A stretch of 64,000 bases of DNA from Corynespora cassiicola (lineage: Eukaryota > Ascomycota > Dothideomycetes > Pleosporales > Corynesporascaceae), in assembly GCA_022059125.1 (NCBI GenBank), contig JAEUWY010000002.1:744001-808000 (forward strand). Direction: 5' to 3'. The translations under genes and the position numbers were made by a program. Below, in pieces: positions 56,063 through 64,000 of this stretch; within the stretch, counting starts at the first letter, position 1; each line of letters starts with the position of its first letter. Under the pieces are notes generated by a model. It was not told where the DNA came from. It ran no database searches and was given only the letters and a program-made list of their open reading frames with translations.

Positions 56063-56733
56063 AGTGTATTTTGCGATCACTGGTGGTCAATCAAACTCAG
56101 AGTATGTCGACATAAAGACGAACAGTTACTTCTTAATTTTTTGTACTGCAAGACACTTTCAATGTGAACTGATTTAGGTTTCGTATGCGGGCTTGTATTT
56201 CCAGTCGGCTATCCTGTGTTAGCAGGCTGTTGATTTCCGAACGCCCGCCGAGCTATGATTCGTCATGCAACCACTGGGAGATTCATATTGTCATGCAGGA
56301 CTATAACTCTTGCTTTTCTGAACTACTTTAGCGATGAATCTTTTGTTCAAATGTTAAGAAGGGTAATATTATAGCCCCATTTACGTACAGGTAGTCTGCT
56401 GAATCCAAAAACAGATGACGTACGCCAAGCACGCCGACTGAAGCGACATGAGGTACTCAATCGTCAATCGCAACTCTGTCACAAATGTTTTTGAGATCTT
56501 GAAATGTGTGCAAAGCTTGCATAAAATTGACGGCCTAATCTGACGACTGCCCCGTAAGCGGATAAACTCAGCCGGGTGCTTATCAGCCACTTTCCGCTCA
56601 CCTGAGATCGAGTCTCCCCGCATTTACCCCACCCACGCATAACCACACAGCTTAGTGTTGTGTGTCGTGTAAACAATTGTCCTCGGTTTTTTTTTTTAAA
56701 AAAAAAAAGAAGTTGCCATATCCATGATCAGGA
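56063..56733. promoter_or_regulatory. Divergent spacer with a T11A11 palindrome
   Basis: This spacer lies between the ABM-like gene (minus) and the ligase remnant (plus). A perfect palindrome of 11 T followed by 11 A occupies 56687-56708, 25 bp upstream of the ligase start. Homopolymer tracts like this disfavour nucleosomes. Confidence 0.5.
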
Positions 56734-58647
56734 ATGTCAACGAGGATCTATCGCTCAAGCTATCCATCACCCGACATTCCAGCCAATGTCTCAATCTCGC
56801 AGTTACTTCATTTATACAACCCAGACGATGTAGAAGGAGGAAAGATAATATGTGAAGATGATTGGTCTGGTGAGAGAATCACATATTCGGATATCCGCCG
56901 GGACAGTGCCCGAGGTGCTTTTGGCCTGAAGAATCTGCTGGGGCTCAGAGAAGGAGATGTAGTGTGTATATCGGCACACAATTCTGTAAGCATTGATCGG
57001 TATCTACTCTTTCTCAAAAATATCGACTAATCTTATGCGAAATTTCTTGTAGGTAGACGTTGTCAGGTTGATTCACGCTGTTCTATGGTGTGGAGGTATC
57101 GCAGTGTGGGCTCTCTCTGCAATTATAAGTATCCATGACACTGAATATATTTCACAGATTAATCAACCCATTAAGCACCGAATATGAGGTGGTCAACTAT
57201 TTAGAAATCTCGCGACCAAGTGTTCTGGCTGGCGATGCCAGTACCTGGCCTGCATTGTCAGCAGCGGCGAGTAGACAAGATCTTTCGGTTGATAAATCAA
57301 TTTCGATTGATGGAGAGGACTTAAATGTCCAAAATGTTAGCGTCCCGTAAACAGTGAATTTCCAGATTTGGCTGAAAGCATCCAGATAATTACTTTGAAT
57401 CATCTCTTCTCGCAACAAGAGTCTCTGCCTCCCTTTGATTTGACTGGTCGAGACGCCAAACATTACACCGCCATTGTGTGTTTCAGCTCAGGTACCAGTG
57501 GAAAATCCAAAGGCACAGAGCTTTCTCATTACAATTGTCGTTGCTCATATGCTTGCTCTTAGGGCCACGTCTCCTTCCTACTGGAACGCCAGTGTCAGGG
57601 GAGTTTTTTTGCCCCGTTATGCCATATTTACGGTTCGCAAAATTGATACCAGGAGACTTTGCGATCACTGATCTCTCTCAGGGCTCATGACGGTAGCGCT
57701 AATGGGAGCATGGGTTGGCTTCTACACCATGCTACAGAAAAGATTCACACTCGAATCTTACCTTGACCTATCCGTCAAGGTTTCTGCGAATGCCTTACGA
57801 ATATTACCCACAATCGCCGTGGCAATTGTAAAACAGAGTGACTTTGACATCTCGTGTCTTTATGATGTCAAGTACATCATGTGCACGGGCGCCGTATTAC
57901 CACCTGCAATTCTTGAAATTTTTCGCAAGTACATGCCAAAAGCTTCCACCATACAGGGGTATGGGATGACAGAGACGAGTGTAACTTCTATCATTCCTGA
58001 ATCAGCACATCATATTGGATCTGTGGGAAAACTCTTGGCTTGCATTGAAGGTCGAATTGTAGATGACGAAGGAAAAGATGTCCCCGAAGGTGAAGAAGGT
58101 GAAATGTTGGTGAAGGGACCAACTGTCTTCCGAAGATACATGGGAAATACAGAAGCCAGTAGAGAGGCTTTTGATGGACCATGGATGAAAAAAGGCGATG
58201 TTGTCAGAGTAGATAAGGATGGCTTTTGGTGGTTGAAGGAGCGAAAGAAGGAATTGATCAAATATAAAGGGTAAGTATTTGCTGCTGGGATTCTATGGCT
58301 AATCTGAATTCTCCAGATTTCAATTTGCACCTGCTGAGTTGGAGGGTCATCTAAACTCGCATCGGGATGTCAGTGAAGGAGCGGTATGCGCACTCTGGGA
58401 CGAGAACCAAGGCACTGAAGTCCCAATTGCATACATTGCACTTACCCCAGCTGCAAAGGCCATGAGAGGACAGAGAAATGAGATCTTAAGGAACATACAA
58501 GAGCATGCTAATTCGAAAGTCGCTCCATACAAGAGATTCCGGGGAGGAGTAGTGGCCCTCGACCAAATTCCAAAGTCTGGAAGTGGCAAAATACTCAGAC
58601 GACTGTTAGCAGCACGATTAGCAAGAGCTAGGGCTGTAAGGCTTTGA
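56734..58647 (+). pseudogene. AMP-dependent acyl-CoA synthetase (4-coumarate-CoA ligase-like), frame-broken
   Basis: Recognisable exons are 56734-56985, 57053-57105, 57158 to about 57347, 57368-57632 (in pieces), 57682-58270 and 58317-58647. Family motifs are present: the AMP-binding P-loop SSGTSGKSKG, YGMTET, KELIKYKG and the C-terminal SGSGKILRR with its adenylation Lys. The frame is broken at least three times. There is a stop at 57348-57350 before a frame change. There is a shift just after SHYN (57535) that continues as VVAHMLAL. There is a second shift at a run of seven T (57604-57610) before APLCHIYG. The first break might be an unusual intron. The other two lie inside conserved motifs with no room for introns. 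It is either a recent pseudogene or carries assembly errors. Confidence 0.75.
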
Positions 58648-58744
58648 TCTAAACATCTCAGCTTCTATATGATCAGCTCCTGATCAACCTTTTCGGTATA
58701 TACAACTTATCAGCTGCGATATTGCACTGTTGCTCAGAGCCACA

Positions 58745-59578
58745 TCATAGTCTACTGCCTTTCCATACTGGCTGTCGTTTTTCGGAAAATGCCTTCAGTC
58801 CTTCTCTAATATTTTCCCCTTTTTGTAGTTCTGAAAACTCTCGTTCAAGCGTAATTTCCACTGCTCTTTCCACTGATGCTGTCTCCCATCCTTGTCTTAG
58901 CCCTGCTCTCGTACATATTATCGCATCAGGACTGTTCTCCGCAATTGCCGCCGCATACTTGACGGCCTCATCAATTACGTCCTCTCCCTTCACAATCTTA
59001 TTTACGATCCCCCAATCATATGCCTTCTGCGCCGAAATTGGCTCGCCCATCAACGCAAGCTCCGCAGCTCTCTGCAACCCCAACGTCCTAATCAACCGCG
59101 GCAGCACACCCGCTATAGGTGAAAGCCCCCTCTTAACCTCTGGCAGCCCAAACATAGCACCCTCCGCAGCAACCACTATATCGCAATTGACCACAAACTC
59201 GCACCCACCCCCCATCGCGAGGCCATTTACAGCAGCGACCACCGGCTTCTTGCCCAACCTCCTGCTCAGCAGCTTGAACGCGGGTGCGTTGCCCATCCGC
59301 CTGCTGGGATCTGCGCCGGGAGCCATGGACTCATTCCACTCTTTCAGATCGGCTCCTGCGGAGAATGCGCGGCCTGTGCCGGTGATTACGGCGACGCTGA
59401 GGTTGGGTTCGTCGTCTAGCCATCGCCACACTCGGTCCATTTCCCAGAGTCCGGCGGTGGAGAGGGCGTTCAGTGCGGAGGGGCGGTTCATGCGCACGAG
59501 CAGGACGCGAGGCGCTGGGAAGGAGAGGTTGAGAAAGGTGGGTGTGGGGGGTGGGGGCATGGTTGTCGGATGGGACAT
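58745..59578 (-). CDS. Enoyl-CoA hydratase/isomerase family protein
   Basis: This is an intronless 277-aa crotonase-fold protein. The oxyanion-hole motifs GRAFSAGADLKEW and AVNGLAMGGGCEF are intact. Both catalytic Glu positions of hydratases are present, in GGGCEF and in FGLPEVKRG. The protein should hydrate 2-enoyl-CoA thioesters. There is no clear C-terminal PTS1 signal (it ends in GSRL). The gene is convergent with the ligase remnant, 97 bp apart. With the AtuA-like and ABM genes it suggests a CoA-dependent catabolic locus. Confidence 0.88.
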   Translation of the reverse strand: MSHPTTMPPPPTPTFLNLSFPAPRVLLVRMNRPSALNALSTAGLWEMDRVWRWLDDEPNLSVAVITGTGRAFSAGADLKEWNESMAPGADPSRRMGNAPAFKLLSRRLGKKPVVAAVNGLAMGGGCEFVVNCDIVVAAEGAMFGLPEVKRGLSPIAGVLPRLIRTLGLQRAAELALMGEPISAQKAYDWGIVNKIVKGEDVIDEAVKYAAAIAENSPDAIICTRAGLRQGWETASVERAVEITLEREFSELQKGENIREGLKAFSEKRQPVWKGSRL

Positions 59579-61038
59579 TTTCGATCACTCGGTTGTAGAC
59601 AATATACTGATTGGTGGTTTGATTGATGTGCAAACAAAAAAAAGTTGTAGTTTTCTACCCGTCTCAACATCGTTCAGATTGCTTTCCGGATCGACTCGGA
59701 GAGGGAGAATCAGCCTCGGTTCGCTCAGCTCGCTACGTCATGTTTGAACGAAACATGCAGTTTCTGTCCCATTGTGTTTTCGGGATTGGTTGTAAACCAG
59801 ATGCAGATGCCAGCCCACCCAGGTGGATGCTTTTGCTGTCATTCACCCCACCAGTAACCCCTTTTTCGTCTCTGCACCGAAGCACTGCGGTAACGATGGT
59901 ATCCGAAACTACCTAAAAAGCCACTGCTCAGCCCTAGCTTCCTATAAGCAAGAGAATGAATCATTAGCGCCAGCCACCTGCATGAACTAAAAGCTGGGGA
60001 AAGCTTCTGGAACTGCGGGGTTGTGGGGCCTCTGAAAAAGTGCAATGATGCATTGGGACTGCAGGTTCGGAAAACAATTCCAGAAGCTGGAACGTGTTCG
60101 TGGAAGACCTTGGAGCTGCTATAAAAATTCTGGGTCTGAGTATAGTTGAATCCGACAGACAGGCACGGGCTGGCCCCAGAATACGCCGCCGGAGTGATTC
60201 GCTTTCCGCGGCTTGCATGTCTTTGAGCCTTCCCATCTGCAACCTCTGGCCTTCCACCTCCCATCATGATTTCTCAACATGAGCAGCTACAAGACTCCTA
60301 AATGGACCGATGGACCTATAGCCTTGAAGTCAAATCGAACACCCGCGGTTGATCACACTGGACTGAAAGAATTGATTAGATTCAAGGGCCTTCAAGTCTT
60401 TCTAGACGAATCGAAATCATTCAAATTGGCATTGACATATCCTAAAGGACGGATTAGAAGCAGCGTTTGACAAAAGCTAGCTCAGAGCCACCTATGGCAT
60501 GCATTATCCTCAAGATTCAAACAGTCAAGCAAACAAACATGTCTAGATCAAGATAACCGAGAACAAAGCTCCAAACAGGTATATTAAGGCTCTCGCCGAG
60601 GATATCAATTAAATACGAAGTAAAACAGCGTTTTTGTACAGAGAAGAAAAACCCCACAGGCCCCTAATTACAAGCACCAGAGAAACCGGGGGCCAGACCA
60701 ACAAGATATTACAAGAAAAAAAGAAAAATCTACAACTCGCCATGCGACCATCACATATCCAGACAAGGCGGACGAATCACCTGAAAATCACCTCCAAAAC
60801 GCCATGCCATGCATTCCCAAAAGAATAGAAGAAAAAAAAATAATACATTACCCGAAAACCGCTGTAGCGTGCCACAAGGGGTATAAAAGCGCTGCAGAGA
60901 ACCATGATGCTGGGGGTTCGGGTATCAAACGCCATTCCATGCCGTAAATCGTTTCCCAAGATTGTTATTGTCATCCTTGTCTTTCTCGCATCTCGTCGTG
61001 GCCGTCCGATTTGCTCTATCGTCTGGCTCGAATACCAA
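59579..61038. other. 1.5-kb spacer with one doubtful short ORF
   Basis: A plus-strand frame at 60279-60470 (63 aa, start MSSYKTPKWTDG) follows a TATAAAAA at about 60120. It has no recognised domain, so I leave it as a possibility only. The remainder is promoter of the hydratase gene and 3' region of the glycosyltransferase. Confidence 0.4.
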
Positions 61039-62373
61039 CTACGGGTTTGCGTGGACAAAGTGGGCACCCTGACATGGAGAATGCGCCGCCTTGAAGGCGC
61101 GGACGCGGTCCATGAGCCAGCCGGACGTCCATCTGTAGTCGCCGTTGGGGCCGAGATGGTATCCTAGCCGTATCGAATGCGAGAGTTTGCAGGAGTCGCT
61201 CGTGTGCTCGAACTGGATGCACTTCTTGTCGTTTGTGCAGGCGTTGAGGCAGTTCTCGTACGACTTTGCGGCGCGCTGGCCCTTGTGGAAGACGATGTCG
61301 TTGGACAGGTTGGACCAGTCGTCCCGCCTGTCTTGCAGGGCGTGCTCCATGAATGTGAAGAGCTCCTCGAAGGTGAGGGGCCTGGCGGGGTGCGGCCGCG
61401 CCTCCTCCCAGCGCTGAAAGCCTATCAAGTCCTCCTCTTGCTGCAGCGTGATGACGGCCTCGCACCACTGCTCGTAGCCGTAGTGCGTCGAGGTGGGCCT
61501 CTCACCGTTGAACATGGGCCAGTAGCCGCGGATGGGCACGCCACTCTCCTTGAGCACCTGGGCGAGGACCTCGTCCCCACAGCAGCCCTGGGAGACGTCC
61601 TTGCCAAACATGTGGGTCCCCGGAGACTGCTGATTCTCGGCGAACATGCGGCCGCGGGCCATGAGCTTGTCGAGGGCGCCGCGGGAGAGGACGAAGCCAC
61701 TGGCGCTCTGGCCGAAGACGGTCTTCTTGGGCGGCCAGACGGGGGCGCCAAAGTAGTGGGGCGTCTCCGGGTCGAACTTGGACAGAAAGCGGTACAGGTT
61801 GTCCCAGTTGACGTACGTCTCCAGCTCGAGGAAGACGAACCACTGCGACTCGGGGCGCATGTGGGCCGTGAGCTCCATCATGGGCAGGAACTTGTACTTG
61901 TCGAGGCGCCAGCCGTCGATGGCCTTCTCTTCGGTGGTGTTGGCCAGCTGGATGCGGTCGTAGACGTCGAAGTCGGGGTTGTTGTAGCGGTACTCTGGGC
62001 GCAGGTTGGCGAGGGCGTCGACCACGTCGAAGCCGTTGATGTCAGCGCTGCGGTCCGAGAAGAGCAGCAGGTCCTGCTTGCACCGGCCCAGGCGGTTGAG
62101 ATAGCCCGGAAGCTTGTTGGCGGCCTCGGCGGCGCCCATGCGGAGCACAATGGAGACGTCCTCCATGGCACCGCCCTTGAAGGGCGAACATTCCTCGCCA
62201 AAGGGGGGGTCGGGGGTCGCGGGACGAGCATGGGCGGGAGGGGGCCGCTCCTGGAGGGCCTCCAGGTCGTAGCCGCGGGCACCAAAGAAGAGCTTGCTGA
62301 CGAGCGAGAAGAGCAAAAAGACGGACACGGCGACGGCAGCGCACAGCAGGCGCGTGGGCGTCAATCGCACCAT
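61039..62373 (-). CDS. Type II membrane glycosyltransferase (GT31/Fringe-like) with C-terminal PAN/Apple domain
   Basis: This is an intronless 444-aa coding sequence from the ATG at 62373. One N-terminal signal anchor (ALVAVSV-type helix, about residues 9-30) gives a Golgi-type topology. The catalytic region contains LLLFSDRSADINGFDVVDAL, WFVFLELETYVNWDNLYRFL (at the site of the metal-binding DxD/EADTY motif), YFGAPVW and GASGFVLSR-like segments, and CCGDEVLAQVL. The last 80 residues form a PAN/Apple module (NCLNACTNDKKCIQFEH and a later Cys). The metal motif reads ELET rather than the usual EADT or DDD. The frame runs upstream to 62433 through a pyrimidine-rich CAG that may be a 5' UTR intron end. 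Confidence 0.8.
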   Translation of the reverse strand: MVRLTPTRLLCAAVAVSVFLLFSLVSKLFFGARGYDLEALQERPPPAHARPATPDPPFGEECSPFKGGAMEDVSIVLRMGAAEAANKLPGYLNRLGRCKQDLLLFSDRSADINGFDVVDALANLRPEYRYNNPDFDVYDRIQLANTTEEKAIDGWRLDKYKFLPMMELTAHMRPESQWFVFLELETYVNWDNLYRFLSKFDPETPHYFGAPVWPPKKTVFGQSASGFVLSRGALDKLMARGRMFAENQQSPGTHMFGKDVSQGCCGDEVLAQVLKESGVPIRGYWPMFNGERPTSTHYGYEQWCEAVITLQQEEDLIGFQRWEEARPHPARPLTFEELFTFMEHALQDRRDDWSNLSNDIVFHKGQRAAKSYENCLNACTNDKKCIQFEHTSDSCKLSHSIRLGYHLGPNGDYRWTSGWLMDRVRAFKAAHSPCQGAHFVHANP

Positions 62374-62873
62374 GATTGCGGCTTGGGATGGACGGCGGGC
62401 GAGGAGCGCGGAGCGCAGTGTCTGAAAAAGCACAAAAGCACAGCAGACACCGAGGCCCTAGCACGCGTCCCAGCCGCTTGCGCGCCTTGCTGCTTGCGGC
62501 CTAGGCCGCCGGGCCGTCAGCAGCGCTTCATCGCCCGCGCGCCCCTCGCGAGCCCGTCTTCGTCCGTCCCGGCGGCTTCCAGGGCTGCCAAAAGCTTCGT
62601 CGCGCGCTGTGCCAGACGGCCATGGCGATCGCCACCTCTTGACACGGCCCACGTCCCGAAACCTTCAACGCGCCATCGCCATCGCTCGGCCCGACGCCGC
62701 GGCACCTCATCGCGCATACAACCAGGCAAGGGACCAGGCGTAGTACGACCCTCGAGCTCGTAGTCCATCTTCATTCCATCTCGCATGCCAAAACACCATG
62801 ATGACTCTCTTAAGCAGCCGTCGTGCTGCAGTGCCGGTCTGTCCTCCAATCCAAGCTCTTGTCGCTCATTGAA
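62374..62873. promoter_or_regulatory. Divergent GC-rich promoter region
   Basis: This 500-bp spacer separates the glycosyltransferase (minus) from the secreted protein (plus). The part to about 62740 is very GC-rich. Long open frames across it are composition artefacts. Confidence 0.45.
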
Positions 62874-64000
62874 ATGCATTCGTTTCTTCGTCTCTGCTCT
62901 GCCCTTGCACTTCTCGTTCACGCTCGTTATTCGCTTGCAAACGACGATGGCTTTATTCACGATGCTTTGGATCCGTCAGGGGGCGAGGTGGACCAGGACA
63001 TCTTTGAGCCCCTGCTTGTGAACTACACCATCACTGAATCATGTGCAACACCAACATCTACTCGGGAAATACTCACCCTCGTCTACCCCTCCCCAAATGC
63101 TTCGCCCATTGAGGTTACGGCGCAGAGTCAGATCGTCACGTCCTATCTCCCAGAGATGACGTGGTGCATCGGCCCTCCCATTGCCCTCATCCCCCTGACT
63201 GGACCCCCATACCTCAATTCCTCGTCCAACGGGACCATCCGGTACTCGACGAGCATGGACGGGCCCATGAGCTGTGAGACCGTCTACGTTCCCACCGCAA
63301 CAACAGTGTGTGCTACAACTCTCACCGGGATAGCATCCAAAATCACTGTCTCAGAATGCGATCAAGAAATCACCTTTTCCAGCGAGTGTGGCTTTTCCTT
63401 GGAGACTCCGACTCCGACCAGCTCCAACAACTATACACTCGTCACACTTGCACCGACCATTAGGTCTATGCTGACATACTACCTTGCCCCCTGGCAATCA
63501 TTGACTGCAGGCGGGACGCCCTCCGACGTCGACATCAAAGTGTGCACCGTTCTCAAAAGCGGCAAGCTGGAATGCTCTCGCTACCGAGAGGTCTGGGAGG
63601 TAGTCGTTGTTACAGAGACCATGACCACTCAACGGCATATTCAACTTGCTACGACACTTACTGGCCCAGGAACCCTTCTCGTTCAGACGATGCAAATCTT
63701 CATCACTGATACAGTCGAAACCATCGACCTGTCCACGACGCTGCTGATTGGAGAAGAGATTGAGACAGAGAGTACAAGCAAAGAACTCTTCACTGCATCT
63801 TCTCCCGGCTTCCATAACGACACGGACAAAGGCTCGTCGGCGTCAACCCAGTACATTACCAAGACAGTGAAGTATAGGACTTCAAGGTGAGCATAGAAGC
63901 GTTTGCTAAATGTCTACTAAGATGTGGTAGCGTGCAACCACGGACAACCATACGAGTGACGTCAACTACCACACGATTCAGTACTGTCACTAGGACTGTA
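62874..64000 (+). CDS. Secreted Thr/Ser-rich protein, 3' end outside the window
   Basis: Exon 1 is 62874-63886. A GTGAGC donor and a TAG acceptor join it in frame to an exon that begins at 63931 and runs past the end of the window. At least 361 aa are visible. A signal peptide (MHSFLRLCSALALLVHARYS) is followed by sequence with many N-glycosylation sequons (NYT, NAS, NSS, NGT). There are paired cysteines (TESCATP, MTWCIG, MSCETV, TVCATT, VSECDQ, SSECGF) and, later, Thr-rich sequence (RTTIRVTSTTTRF). This suggests a cell-surface or wall protein. No catalytic domain is recognised. The ATG at 62874 is preferred over an upstream frame extension because the signal peptide starts there. Confidence 0.7.

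Noticed and set aside
60279..60470. A 63-codon open frame following a TATA-like element.
   Set aside because: It has no recognisable domain and no supporting neighbour. It is kept only as a remark in the spacer entry.
61177..62763. A 528-codon plus-strand open frame across the glycosyltransferase gene.
   Set aside because: It is antisense to a gene with clear glycosyltransferase and PAN motifs. It is a by-product of high GC at third positions and has no recognisable domain.
1..64000. Search for CRISPR arrays, insertion sequences, LTRs, transposase or reverse transcriptase fragments.
   Set aside because: No regularly spaced repeats and no mobile-element protein motifs were seen in any frame.

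Overview
The window is genomic DNA of a filamentous ascomycete (Pezizomycotina). The support is short spliceosomal introns (about 45-115 nt, GT...AG with CTAAC/CTGAC-like branch sites), exon models that close in frame, and fungal families such as DUF6594, GH72, GH16, bZIP-DUF3425, AtuA-like and Yae1. A member of Leotiomycetes is plausible, but that is a guess from the gene families. No tRNA, rRNA, CRISPR array or intact transposon was seen. I traced about 27 genes. Exon borders were set by reading frame and conserved motifs, and nearly every multi-exon model sums to a multiple of three.

Layout. 0.5-5.4 kb: secreted GH16 glucanase with a very long repetitive tail. 5.9-12.4 kb: a housekeeping block with CDC26 (APC/C), a mitochondrially targeted protein, UBA3 (NEDD8 E1, containing a 6-nt microexon) and TEL2. 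13-17.6 kb: a membrane protein and a GH72-like membrane protein with eroded catalytic motifs. 20-22.2 kb: a sugar transporter. 22.9-25.4 kb: a DUF6594 protein and YAE1. 26-33.8 kb: a more GC-rich metabolic stretch with an SDR, a secreted GlcG/HbpS-like protein, a D-carbamoylase/hydantoin-racemase fusion, a SnoaL-like protein and an aldo/keto reductase. 35-39.5 kb: an MFS transporter and a basic low-complexity protein whose start codon lies inside a strong stem-loop. 39.5-44 kb: AT-rich, with a polytopic membrane protein and a decaying small secreted protein gene. 43.9-50.3 kb: RidA, a GNAT acetyltransferase, an aspartic-protease-like membrane protein without its first catalytic Asp, and a secreted repeat protein. 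50.9-59.6 kb: a possible catabolic cluster with bZIP-DUF3425, AtuA-like, ABM monooxygenase-like, a broken AMP-dependent acyl-CoA ligase and an enoyl-CoA hydratase. 61-64 kb: a glycosyltransferase with a PAN domain and a secreted Thr/Ser-rich protein that runs off the window.

How the genes fit together. The 50.9-59.6 kb group looks like a CoA-thioester catabolic locus (acid activation, hydration, AtuA-type protein, regulator) whose ligase has decayed. The 29.9-31.8 kb fusion joins two enzymes of hydantoin breakdown in one polypeptide. Two separate genes pair an extracellular enzyme fold, damaged at its catalytic site, with one membrane helix and a cytoplasmic tail. This suggests binding or sensing rather than catalysis.
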